Origin: Poseidonibacter antarcticus
GTDB taxonomy: Bacteria > Campylobacterota > Campylobacteria > Campylobacterales > Arcobacteraceae
Assembly (NCBI RefSeq): GCF_003667345.1
Contig: NZ_RCWF01000002.1
Coordinates: 372,001-436,000 of the forward strand
Length of the DNA stretch: 64,000 nucleotides
Reading direction: 5' to 3'
Below the pieces are notes generated by a model. It ran no database searches. It had not been told where the DNA came from and saw only the letters and a program-made list of their open reading frames with translations. Both the position numbers and the translations under genes were made by a program. The stretch's first letter is position 1, and every line of letters begins with the position of its first letter. Below are positions 17,047-24,493 of this stretch, one piece after another.

Positions 17047-17670
17047 ATGGTTTATACACTTTATTATGTACATGACCCTATGTGTTCTTGGTGTTATGCT
17101 TTTAAACCAACACTTGATGAATTACAAAAACATTTAAAAGATGATATAAAATTAGTTAATGTCGTAGGAGGTTTAGCTCCACATTCAGATGAGCCAATGC
17201 CTCAAAATCAAAGAGAAATGATTCAAAATATTTGGTATGAAATAGAAGAAAAAACAGGTGCAAAGTTTAATCATGATTTTTGGAAAGAAAATACTCCAAA
17301 ACGCTCAACTTATCTTTCATGCCAAGCTACAATGCTCGCACGCTATGTTGGAAAAGAAAATGAAATGATTGAAGCTATTCAAGAAGCTTATTATCTAAAA
17401 GCAAAAAATCCAAGTGATGCTTCTACTTTAATACAATTAGCAAAACAAATTGGAATGGATGAAAAGAAATTTGAGCAAGATTTAAACTCTTTAAAAATTG
17501 AAAAAGACTTAGAAGAAGAGTTAAACTTTAGACGTTCTTTATATGTTAGAAGTTTTCCATCATTGGTTTTAAAATATAAAAAAGATGTTTATCCTATAAA
17601 TATACAATTTGGTGATTATAAAGCGATGTTAAAACAGATTGAAAATATGAGTGAAAATACATATTTTTAA
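17047..17670 (+). CDS. DsbA-family thioredoxin-fold oxidoreductase
   Basis: A 207-residue protein without a signal peptide. The active site H-D-P-M-C-S-W-C-Y has redox cysteines at 13 and 16. An inserted helical domain follows, and the cis-proline loop reads R-S-F-P-S-L-V-L (about residues 173-180). The C-S-W-C motif with D-P-x at its front is that of the FrnE / 2-hydroxychromene-2-carboxylate-isomerase-like group of cytoplasmic DsbA relatives. It probably handles thiol-disulfide exchange. It forms a single-gene unit with ribosome binding site AAAAGGA. Confidence 0.85.
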   Translation: MVYTLYYVHDPMCSWCYAFKPTLDELQKHLKDDIKLVNVVGGLAPHSDEPMPQNQREMIQNIWYEIEEKTGAKFNHDFWKENTPKRSTYLSCQATMLARYVGKENEMIEAIQEAYYLKAKNPSDASTLIQLAKQIGMDEKKFEQDLNSLKIEKDLEEELNFRRSLYVRSFPSLVLKYKKDVYPINIQFGDYKAMLKQIENMSENTYF

Positions 17671-17804
17671 AATGCATTAAATTGATTATCTTTGTAACAT
17701 AGTAAAATTTATAGCTTAAGATTAAAATATATAAGTGTATTTAATTTAATTCTAGACTAAACAATACTATAATACTGACTATTTATACAAAGGATTTACT
17801 TTTT

Positions 17805-18260
17805 ATGCTAAATAATACTGTTATATATATTTTTAATAGAATAGTTCGACTATCAATTTTATTTTTTATTTTATACTTAATTTTTACTAACTTTGGGACA
17901 TTTTTGATGATTGTTGGAATTGTTGTTGTAATTGGGTTTATATTTATCTACAATTTAAAGAAAAAGATGAAAACAAGTGGTTTCGATTTTCAATTTAAAC
18001 AAGGTGCAAATTTTAATTCAAATGATTTTAGAAATTATAATAATTCTAATTTCAATGGTTTTAATAATGCCCCAAGATTTGATGAAGTACAAAAAGCAAA
18101 AGATTTTTTTGGATTTACTCACTCACCTACAAAAGAAGAGATAAAAAAGAAATACAAAGAACTAGCACGAAAATATCATCCTGATATTAATGACAATGAT
18201 GATTCAATGATGAAAGATTTAAATCATTATAAAGATGTCTTAATGAAAACTGTTGAATAA
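17805..18260 (+). CDS. Membrane-anchored J-domain protein
   Basis: A 151-residue protein. Two hydrophobic segments (about residues 12-29 and 32-50) are followed by a basic K-K-K-M-K stop, an Asn/Phe-rich linker (about 60-92) and a C-terminal J domain (about 93-151) with H-P-D at 125-127. The basic residues after the second helix put the J domain in the cytoplasm, where it can recruit DnaK to the inner membrane. The layout is like DjlA/TIM14-type proteins. The SprT-like protease gene starts eight bases after its stop. Confidence 0.82.
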   Translation: MLNNTVIYIFNRIVRLSILFFILYLIFTNFGTFLMIVGIVVVIGFIFIYNLKKKMKTSGFDFQFKQGANFNSNDFRNYNNSNFNGFNNAPRFDEVQKAKDFFGFTHSPTKEEIKKKYKELARKYHPDINDNDDSMMKDLNHYKDVLMKTVE

Positions 18261-18268
18261 ACAAATAT

Positions 18269-18769
18269 ATGTTTATTCAACAACTTAAAAAAATTTTCTT
18301 AATAGTTGTTATTCTTTCTTGTTTTTTACTTACATACCTTTGGTATGATAATTATTTATTCTCTACAAATCCCCTATCAAAAGAAATACAAAATAAAATA
18401 TATCAAAAACATCAAACTTTAAAATACTTAACTTATAAATATTTCAAAATTAAAAAGATTTTTCCTATTATAGTTTCAGATGAATTAGATTCAAGTAAGT
18501 TTGGAATGGCAGTTTATTCAAAAGATTCTAAAATAACAATTTATTTAAATAAAAAAAGATTCAAAGAAAATGAAGATTATATGATAAATGATGTTATCCC
18601 TCATGAATATGCTCATGCAATTATGTTTCAAATGCGAGATTTTTCTGATGAAAATAGTGGTCATTCAAAAAAATGGCAAAATATTTGTAAAAAATTAGAA
18701 GGTTTAAGATGTGATAGATTTGTTAATCATCAAGATATTTTGATTGAAAAAACAAATCTATTTAAGTAA
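18269..18769 (+). CDS. Membrane-anchored SprT-like zinc metalloprotease
   Basis: A 166-residue protein. One N-terminal hydrophobic helix (about residues 9-25, preceded by Lys7-Lys8) anchors it with the rest in the periplasm. The zinc motif is P-H-E-Y-A-H (His112, Glu113, His116), and a third ligand is probably His132 in G-H-S-K-K-W. The H-E-x-x-H plus G-H-x-x-x-W pattern is that of SprT/Spartan-like metallopeptidases. Classical SprT proteins are soluble, so the anchor is unusual. It is coupled to the membrane J-protein just upstream. Confidence 0.75.
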   Translation: MFIQQLKKIFLIVVILSCFLLTYLWYDNYLFSTNPLSKEIQNKIYQKHQTLKYLTYKYFKIKKIFPIIVSDELDSSKFGMAVYSKDSKITIYLNKKRFKENEDYMINDVIPHEYAHAIMFQMRDFSDENSGHSKKWQNICKKLEGLRCDRFVNHQDILIEKTNLFK

Positions 18770-18782
18770 TAAGTAATAAAAG

Positions 18783-18811
18783 ATTTTAAAAGAGATTATC
18801 TCTTTTAAAAT
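18783..18811. terminator. Bidirectional hairpin between SprT-like and TonB-receptor genes
   Basis: ATTTTAAAAGAGA at 18783-18795 pairs exactly with 18799-18811 across a 3-base loop (13-bp stem). The right arm contains the stop codon of the TonB-dependent receptor. Confidence 0.8.
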
Positions 18812-20817
18812 TCATATTTTATACTAAATTTAAAATCTCTACCCATATCTCTTCTATAATCTTCATCACTAGAACCTGATAAAGTTGTATGAGGAGCATA
18901 GTATTTATTTGTTAAGTTAGTTACAGCTACATAGTATGTCCAGTTTTTACCTACTTTATATTTTGTACTAATATCATGAGTTGTATATCCACCTCTTGTA
19001 ACTTGATCAGCATTATCAATACCTGCAACAGCTGTTAAAGTATAGTCCATACTTAATCCATCTAAAAGTTCTGCTCCAACATTTAATACAACTTTTTTAC
19101 TATCCCATCCACCAACTCTTCTTATTGCAAGTGGTTCACCAGATGTTCCAGCATCTACTTCATTAAAAACATTTGTATCAACTTGAGAATATGAAAGCGA
19201 TCCAAAATAATTATCTATAAAATATGTTCCTTTAATTTCAAAACCTTTTAAAACATATTCATAGTCAGAATTTTTTATATCAGTTAATGCTAATCCAGCT
19301 TCACCAGAGTAACTGTATTTACCACTTGCATTTGTAAGTCCTGAATGTGATTCAATCAAATCATTAATTTCTGTTCTAAAAATATTTGCATTAAAGATAA
19401 AACCATCAGAATTAGTAAAAAGACTTTCACCTTTTAATTCATATCCAAGTTCATATTTAGTTGATTTTTCTGCTTCTAAATCTTTTGAATATGTAGCATT
19501 ATCTCTAATATTCATAGCCCATGTAAAAGGAATTGTTCCACTCATTCTTGATGATTGTCCATAGTTCGCATATACATTTGAGTTATCATTTATTTTATAA
19601 TCAAGTCCAAAATTTGGAGAAATTGTAGTATCACTAGCTTCTCCTAAACCTGATTCAAATTCATACTTATCTAATCGTGCTCCATAATTAATATCAAGAT
19701 TATCTATAGTTGTTTTATTTTGAATAAATACTGCTTTATTATTTGAACTTGTTGGTTCATAATGAGAAGGAGTTGCTGCAATACTTGTAATAGGTGCATT
19801 TGAAGTTGATTCTACATCTTCTACTTGAACACCTACAGATACTTTATTTTTAAATGATTCTGTATCTAAATAAAAGTGGTTTTGTAGTTTAATTCCTACT
19901 GTATCATTATCATATTGATAATCGTATTTTTCTCTATCTACTTCTATATTTGTAAAGTATATATTTGTATCAAGATTAAGTAAATTTCCATTGCTATAGT
20001 TATGTTGTGCAGTATAACTTGTAGTTGTAGATACTACATCTTCTAATAATGCTGGATCTACGTTAACTCCTTTATCACTTCCTGTTTTCCCCCATTGCAT
20101 ATCGCCACTATTTGAGTTTTGATTAAAAGAGAGTTTTAAATCATGATTATTAAGGTCATCAAGTGTAAATTTTAAAAAATAATTTCTATCTTTATATGCA
20201 GTTGCTAACATTTCATCGTTATTTCCATCTTCATAATTATCATTATTTACGCCAGAAACAGATGCTAAAACTCCATAATGCTTATCATAAACACCATAAG
20301 CTGTTAAACTTCCACTTTTTGAATCAGTATTTGTACTATAGCCAGCTTTTATAATACCACCTGTATTTTTTCCATTTTTTACAAAGTCTTGTGCATCTTT
20401 AGTTGTCATTTCAACAGAACCACCAAGTGCACCACCTTTTGAAGCATCAGGAGCTGTTTTAACATTAAGAACTTTTAAAATATCAGGATTTATTCCTAAT
20501 TCATTTCCTCTATGTTGAAAAATATTTGTTCCTTGTGTAGCTCCATCAAGACTAATATTTAAAGTTGAACTTTCAACTCCTCGTACGTAAACTCTTTTTG
20601 CATTTGAAGAACCACCTCCACCAAGTTCTACTGATGCTTCTTTTTTTAAAAGATCAAAAACTGAGTTTGCTTGATGTTGTTCTTCTTTTTCTAAATCAAT
20701 TGTAATAGAATTTGTTTGTCTTTGACTCTGTCCTTCAACTTTTATTTCGTCTAATACTATTGCACTTTGTGCTATTAAATAGTATGGTAATATTATTGAT
20801 AAACCTATATATTTCAT
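18805..20817 (-). CDS. TonB-dependent outer-membrane receptor
   Basis: A 670-residue protein with a signal peptide (cut near Ala16). A TonB box-like I-V-L-D-E-I-K-V starts the mature protein. A plug domain follows (about residues 30-150; R-V-Y-V-R-G-V-E and G-G-A-L-G-G-S-V-E-M motifs), then a 22-strand barrel ending in Phe (F-K-F-S-I-K-Y-E-F). It takes up an iron-siderophore, haem or other scarce ligand using TonB energy; the ligand cannot be told. No TonB, ExbBD or ABC genes are beside it. Two similar 13-bp operator-like sequences bracket its promoter. Confidence 0.92.
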   Translation of the reverse strand: MKYIGLSIILPYYLIAQSAIVLDEIKVEGQSQRQTNSITIDLEKEEQHQANSVFDLLKKEASVELGGGGSSNAKRVYVRGVESSTLNISLDGATQGTNIFQHRGNELGINPDILKVLNVKTAPDASKGGALGGSVEMTTKDAQDFVKNGKNTGGIIKAGYSTNTDSKSGSLTAYGVYDKHYGVLASVSGVNNDNYEDGNNDEMLATAYKDRNYFLKFTLDDLNNHDLKLSFNQNSNSGDMQWGKTGSDKGVNVDPALLEDVVSTTTSYTAQHNYSNGNLLNLDTNIYFTNIEVDREKYDYQYDNDTVGIKLQNHFYLDTESFKNKVSVGVQVEDVESTSNAPITSIAATPSHYEPTSSNNKAVFIQNKTTIDNLDINYGARLDKYEFESGLGEASDTTISPNFGLDYKINDNSNVYANYGQSSRMSGTIPFTWAMNIRDNATYSKDLEAEKSTKYELGYELKGESLFTNSDGFIFNANIFRTEINDLIESHSGLTNASGKYSYSGEAGLALTDIKNSDYEYVLKGFEIKGTYFIDNYFGSLSYSQVDTNVFNEVDAGTSGEPLAIRRVGGWDSKKVVLNVGAELLDGLSMDYTLTAVAGIDNADQVTRGGYTTHDISTKYKVGKNWTYYVAVTNLTNKYYAPHTTLSGSSDEDYRRDMGRDFKFSIKYEF

Positions 20818-20844
20818 TTATTTCCTTTTTTTGCAATTTCAACG

Positions 20845-20905
20845 CAACCTAGTCGCAAAAATTTGTGGAATAATATAGTTTTATTTATTAAATGCGACTT
20901 AGTTG
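20845..20905 (-). promoter_or_regulatory. Paired inverted operator motifs around the TonB-receptor promoter
   Basis: CAACCTAGTCGCA at 20845-20857 and TGCGACTTAGTTG at 20893-20905 are inverted copies of one motif (11 of 13 bases). Each is itself a weak dyad around a central CTA or TTA. The centres are 48 bp apart. A TATATT-like -10 for the receptor lies between them. Two sites bracketing a promoter suggest a repressor, perhaps with looping. The motif does not look like a standard Fur box. Confidence 0.5.
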
Positions 20906-21053
20906 TATATAAGTTTTTCTAATATCAAATAATTCTAAAATTTATAATCGTATCTTGTATATTTTTTCTTTATAAGAATATAAAGAATACCTCATCGCAA
21001 TAAGTTTTAAAGTAGGGGTTATTTAAATTTTCACAATGATTCTACTTTTTAGT

Positions 21054-21059
21054 TATAAT
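21054..21059 (+). promoter_or_regulatory. TATAAT -10 element of the 156-aa protein gene
   Basis: A consensus TATAAT 24 bp before the start codon at 21083, with no clear -35. Confidence 0.45.
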
Positions 21060-21082
21060 ATCGTCTTTAATAAAGGATAAAT

Positions 21083-21553
21083 ATGAAATTACTATTAATG
21101 ATATTACTTATAAGTAACTTTGCCTTTGCAAGTTATACAATCAAATATCATGGTTTAGAACTAGGTACAATAAATAACTTTGACACATTAAAAGATAATT
21201 ATTTAGAAGCAAATGTAACAAATACTCTTGCAAAATTTCTCTTGAGAAGAGATAAATTTGTATTTTATAATGAAGATTATAAAGGTAAAAAAGATGATGA
21301 AAATACAAAATATAAAAAAGATAAATATGCAATAGTTTATATATTAAAAAAAGCTGCAACAAATGATATAAAAGATGAACGAATTGAAATTAAAAAAAAT
21401 AAATTTATAGATGTTAAATTTGATAAAAACTATAAATTTATATATAACTCAAAGAATAGAATCAAAAGTGATGGTTATTTTGTAATGAAAAATGGCAAAT
21501 TAGAAAAATTAATTGAAACTGTTAACTCAATTGAAATAACTAAAATTAAATAA
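21083..21553 (+). CDS. Periplasmic hypothetical protein
   Basis: A 156-residue protein with a Sec signal peptide (M-K-L-L-L-M-I-L-L-I-S-N-F-A-F-A, cut after Ala16). The mature part is basic and rich in Lys, Asp, Asn and Tyr, alternating in a beta-strand pattern. It has no cysteine and no catalytic motif. I do not recognise a family. It is transcribed away from the TonB-dependent receptor, so a shared control region is possible, but it lacks any obvious transport domain. Confidence 0.65.
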   Translation: MKLLLMILLISNFAFASYTIKYHGLELGTINNFDTLKDNYLEANVTNTLAKFLLRRDKFVFYNEDYKGKKDDENTKYKKDKYAIVYILKKAATNDIKDERIEIKKNKFIDVKFDKNYKFIYNSKNRIKSDGYFVMKNGKLEKLIETVNSIEITKIK

Positions 21554-21578
21554 ATTTATAAAAAAAGTGCAAATACTC

Positions 21579-21607
21579 TTGACAAATACAGAAAATAATA
21601 CTACAAT
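21579..21607 (+). promoter_or_regulatory. Promoter of tRNA-Pro
   Basis: TTGACA at 21579-21584 and TACAAT at 21602-21607 with 17-bp spacing. The expected start near 21614 leaves a leader of about ten bases before the tRNA. Confidence 0.75.
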
Positions 21608-21623
21608 TCCGACCTAGCAAAAA

Positions 21624-21700
21624 CGGAGTGTAGCGCAGCCTGGTAGCGCACCTGGTTTGGGACCAGGGGGTCGAAGGTTCGAGTCCTTTCACTCCGACCA
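21624..21700 (+). tRNA. tRNA-Pro (anticodon UGG)
   Basis: A 77-base cloverleaf. The acceptor stem CGGAGUG pairs with CACUCCG, the D arm is GCGC...GCGC, the anticodon stem CCUGG/CCAGG encloses the loop UUUGGGA with UGG at positions 34-36, and the T arm contains GGUUCGAGUCC. The 3' CCA is encoded. U34 can read most or all proline codons. Confidence 0.97.
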
Positions 21701-21806
21701 CTTGCTATATTCAAAATCAATTTTAATCTTCTTACAATATCAATTTTCATTAATCTTATCTATGCTATATTATCACTTATTAAAATAAATAACATAGGAA
21801 ATAAAT

Positions 21807-22358
21807 ATGAATATATTAAATATAAAAACTTTAGTAATATTTCTACTTACAATACAACTTGCAGTATCAAAGGAAAACAAAATGTCAATTTATGATTTTA
21901 GTGTAAAAGATATAAACTCAAAAGAAGTTTCAATGTCAAAATACAAAAACAAAGTTTTACTAATTGTAAATGTAGCTAGTAAATGTGGATTTACAAGTCA
22001 ATATGAAGGTTTGGAAAACTTATATAAAAAATATAAAAATGAAGACTTTATGATTTTAGGATTTCCTTCAAATCAATTCTCAAATCAAGAACCAGGAACT
22101 AATAAAGAAATACAAGAATTTTGTAGCTTAACTTATGGTGTTGATTTTGATATGTTCTCAAAAGTTGATGTAAATGGTGAAAATGAAATTCCTTTATACA
22201 CTTATCTTAAAAAAGAAGCTTCAGGAGTTTTAGGAACAAAAAGTATTAAATGGAACTTTACAAAATTTTTAGTTGATAAAAATGGAAAAGTAGTAGATAG
22301 ATTTGGTTCAACTACAAAACCAGAAGATATTGAAGATGATATTAAAAAGCTTCTTTAA
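21807..22358 (+). CDS. Glutathione peroxidase-family thiol peroxidase
   Basis: A 183-residue protein of the GPx fold. The peroxidatic Cys60 is in A-S-K-C-G-F-T, Gln90 in F-P-S-N-Q-F, and the Trp-Asn of the tetrad in K-W-N-F-T. Cys106 (Q-E-F-C-S) aligns with the resolving cysteine of thioredoxin-dependent GPx enzymes, so thioredoxin rather than glutathione is the likely reductant. The first 21 residues look like a signal peptide. A second ATG (Met26, at 21882) has its own strong ribosome binding site, so a cytoplasmic form is possible. The phosphotransferase gene follows after 15 bases. Confidence 0.9.
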   Translation: MNILNIKTLVIFLLTIQLAVSKENKMSIYDFSVKDINSKEVSMSKYKNKVLLIVNVASKCGFTSQYEGLENLYKKYKNEDFMILGFPSNQFSNQEPGTNKEIQEFCSLTYGVDFDMFSKVDVNGENEIPLYTYLKKEASGVLGTKSIKWNFTKFLVDKNGKVVDRFGSTTKPEDIEDDIKKLL

Positions 22359-22373
22359 TATATTAAGGAAAAT

Positions 22374-23135
22374 ATGAAAATCACAGATTTAGAAAAATAT
22401 AATATATTTGATAATGAAAAACTAGAAAAGTTAGAGAAACTCGAAAATCAAGGTGTTTGTAACATTATTTATAAATTAGATACTTCAAAAAAGCAGTATC
22501 TAATTAGAGTATTTAAAATTACTCATCAAGATAAAAAAAGTAGACATCACGAGTTTGAAATTCAAAAAAAAGCATATAAAATTGGAATTGCTGCAAAACC
22601 ATATATTTTAGATGAAGAAAACTCTTTAATGATATGTGATTTTTTAGAAGGCAAACATAAAAGTAAATTAAAGAAAAATAAACTAAATGCCCTAGTAGAT
22701 TCTATGAAAAAACTTCATAAAATAAAAGTAAATAAAAAAACTTATAAACTAAAAAAAGATTTTGAAAATTTTAAAAAGATTTTGAAAGATAAAAAATCTC
22801 AAAAATTAATTAGAAATTCATTTAAAGAGTTGAAAAAATTAGAAAAGTACAAGTTTGAAGCTGTAAATACTCACCATGATTTAAATATTAACAATGTTTT
22901 ATTTTATAAAAATAAAGCTAGATTTATTGATTGGGAATTTGCACGTGTAAATGATAGATTTTTTGATATTGCTAATATTTGTTTTGAATTTAAATTAAGT
23001 AAAAAACAAGAAAAACAAGTTTTAAAAAGATATTTTAAAAAGCTTAAAAATAAAGATATTAAAAAACTAGCTTCTTATAAAAAAGTTTATGAAAACCTAT
23101 GGATTTTATGGTTTGCAAGTCAAAATATAAACTAA
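22374..23135 (+). CDS. Choline/aminoglycoside kinase-like phosphotransferase
   Basis: A 253-residue soluble protein of the APH/choline kinase fold. The catalytic loop reads T-H-H-D-L-N-I-N-N-V-L (about residues 164-174; Asp is the base and Asn binds magnesium), and the metal Asp is in F-I-D-W-E-F-A (about 182-188). The N-terminal lobe has the ATP-binding Lys-like region Y-L-I-R-V-F-K. It most resembles choline/ethanolamine or thiamine kinase-like proteins used for cell-surface decoration or salvage. Its 3' end overlaps the convergent SRAP gene by four bases. Confidence 0.8.
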   Translation: MKITDLEKYNIFDNEKLEKLEKLENQGVCNIIYKLDTSKKQYLIRVFKITHQDKKSRHHEFEIQKKAYKIGIAAKPYILDEENSLMICDFLEGKHKSKLKKNKLNALVDSMKKLHKIKVNKKTYKLKKDFENFKKILKDKKSQKLIRNSFKELKKLEKYKFEAVNTHHDLNINNVLFYKNKARFIDWEFARVNDRFFDIANICFEFKLSKKQEKQVLKRYFKKLKNKDIKKLASYKKVYENLWILWFASQNIN

Positions 23136-23842
23136 AAAAGAGATAACTGCCCTACTTCTTTTATCTCTTCATCTTTTTTATCTATTTTAATCACCTCATC
23201 AATACATGAAGGTTCATTAAATAATACTTTATTTACTTCACTTGTAACTTCATACATTTTTATTTTTTCATTTGGATATACAGAAAAGAGCTTTATTACT
23301 TCTCTTAAATCTGAAGAATTTAACCAAGTGCTAAAATCTTTTTTTTCTAAGACTACAGGCATTCGATGATGTATTTTCCCAAGTTTTTCATTTGCATCAC
23401 AAGTAATCAAAGCAACTGTAACTATTTTCATATTAAGTTCAGTATCAAAATACTCATCCCAAATACCTGCTAAGGCTAAATATTCATTTTTTATATCACT
23501 TACTAAATATGGAGTTTTTTCTTTATCCTCTTTTGCCCACTCATAAAAACCATTTATTGGAATAATACATCTTCTGTATTTAAAAGAATCTCTAAAAGTT
23601 TTCTTTTCATAAATACTTTCACTACGTGCATTTATATTCATAGAAGCCTTTGAAAACGCCCAAGAAGGCAAGTATCCAAAATGTGTATATAAATAGTTCC
23701 CATTGTTTAAAAGCGCAGGAATAGGAATAGTTGGAGGAATATTATATCTAGGATTTAACTCCCCTACCATATCATTTTTGATTAACTCTTTTGCATCAAT
23801 TTTAAAGGCTTTGTCATTGTATATACTTAATCTTCCTGGCAT
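23132..23842 (-). CDS. SRAP (YedK/HMCES-type) protein with Pro2 instead of Cys2
   Basis: A 236-residue SOS-response-associated peptidase family protein. SRAP proteins sense single-stranded DNA and crosslink to abasic sites through Cys2, exposed after Met removal. Conserved elements are present: N-P-R-Y-N-I-P-P-T (30-38), the N-A-R-S-E Asn71, Glu101 in G-F-Y-E-W, and His158 in I-H-H-R-M-P-V. The start, however, reads M-P-G-R-L where the family has M-C-G-R. All three codon bases differ from either Cys codon, so a single sequencing error cannot explain it. The gene begins three bases after the ccdB stop and is part of a ccdA-ccdB-SRAP operon. No better start is visible. Confidence 0.9.
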   Translation of the reverse strand: MPGRLSIYNDKAFKIDAKELIKNDMVGELNPRYNIPPTIPIPALLNNGNYLYTHFGYLPSWAFSKASMNINARSESIYEKKTFRDSFKYRRCIIPINGFYEWAKEDKEKTPYLVSDIKNEYLALAGIWDEYFDTELNMKIVTVALITCDANEKLGKIHHRMPVVLEKKDFSTWLNSSDLREVIKLFSVYPNEKIKMYEVTSEVNKVLFNEPSCIDEVIKIDKKDEEIKEVGQLSLF

Positions 23843-23845
23843 TTG

Positions 23846-24151
23846 TTAAAATCCATAAATTAAAAAATCAATCGAGTTTTTAATCTCATCGCCTTGCTCT
23901 TTTATAGAACATATTTTTTCATTTAATAATGAAAGTCCAATAGTAGCCATTTGATCAGTATATAAATAAACTATTTCATCTTTTATTTTTAACTCTTTTG
24001 TAAGTTTATCAACTTTTGCTAAAGAAAAAACCAAAGGAATAACAACACGTGTATCTAAAGAAGATAAAATATCGTTTTGTATATCTAATAAATATGGAAC
24101 TTCTTTATTAGTTCTTTCATTTTCATTTTTATAAACATCAAATTGAGCCAT
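23846..24151 (-). CDS. ccdB: CcdB-family gyrase toxin
   Basis: A 101-residue protein, the exact length of F-plasmid CcdB, with matching landmarks: Q-F-D-V-Y near the start, L-D-I-Q-N-D-I-L, R-V-V-I-P-L, and E-I-K-N-S-I-D near the end. CcdB poisons DNA gyrase. The last three residues, which in F CcdB are Trp-Gly-Ile and contact gyrase, are Tyr-Gly-Phe here. The ATG overlaps the antitoxin stop by one base, and the SRAP gene follows after three bases. Confidence 0.88.
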   Translation of the reverse strand: MAQFDVYKNENERTNKEVPYLLDIQNDILSSLDTRVVIPLVFSLAKVDKLTKELKIKDEIVYLYTDQMATIGLSLLNEKICSIKEQGDEIKNSIDFLIYGF

Positions 24152-24393
24152 TAAAATATCCTATGTTCTTCTAAAATAATTCCATGTTCTTTTAATCTTT
24201 TATTATGATTTTTAATTGCATCTTTATTCTCTTCTTGCCATTTTTTTATTTTCTCTTCTTTTGAATTTAAGTTTAAATAAGAGTTTAAAGCTTCTCTAAC
24301 AATTTGACTCTTTTTTTTACCCAAAGAAATAGCCATAGAATCCAACTCATCAAGTAAAGTATCCTCTAAAGTAATCGTCATTTTTCTAGTCAT
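24151..24393 (-). CDS. ccdA: CcdA-like ribbon-helix-helix antitoxin
   Basis: A 79-residue protein. A ribbon-helix-helix DNA-binding domain (M-T-I-T-L-E-D-T-L-L-D-E-L, about residues 5-45) is followed by a disordered toxin-binding tail with the CcdA-like W-Q-E-E-N...N...G-I...E-H-R-I-F pattern. A longer frame begins at 24435, but ATG 24393 is preceded by a proper AAAGGA site six bases upstream and gives the normal antitoxin length, so I chose it. It should repress its own operon and neutralise CcdB. The stop overlaps the ccdB start. Confidence 0.87.
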   Translation of the reverse strand: MTRKMTITLEDTLLDELDSMAISLGKKKSQIVREALNSYLNLNSKEEKIKKWQEENKDAIKNHNKRLKEHGIILEEHRIF

Positions 24394-24493
24394 AAAAATC
24401 CTTTGCCATATTTTACCATACTTTTTATTTAACATAATAAAACAGTTTAAATCATCTTTACAAGTAAAAGCTTAATTTCGCTAAAATGCCCCA

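Noticed and set aside
21624-21700. tRNA-Pro as a genomic-island attachment site
   Set aside because: No integrase, no direct repeat of the tRNA 3' end and no foreign-looking genes follow. The downstream genes look native.
23132-23842. Pro2 of the SRAP protein as a sequencing error
   Set aside because: Changing TGT or TGC to CCA needs all three bases altered, and the frame and the flanking conserved G-R are intact.
24394-24435. Upstream start giving a 94-residue CcdA
   Set aside because: The extra 14 residues are not antitoxin-like, and the start at 24393 has a proper AAAGGA site six bases upstream.
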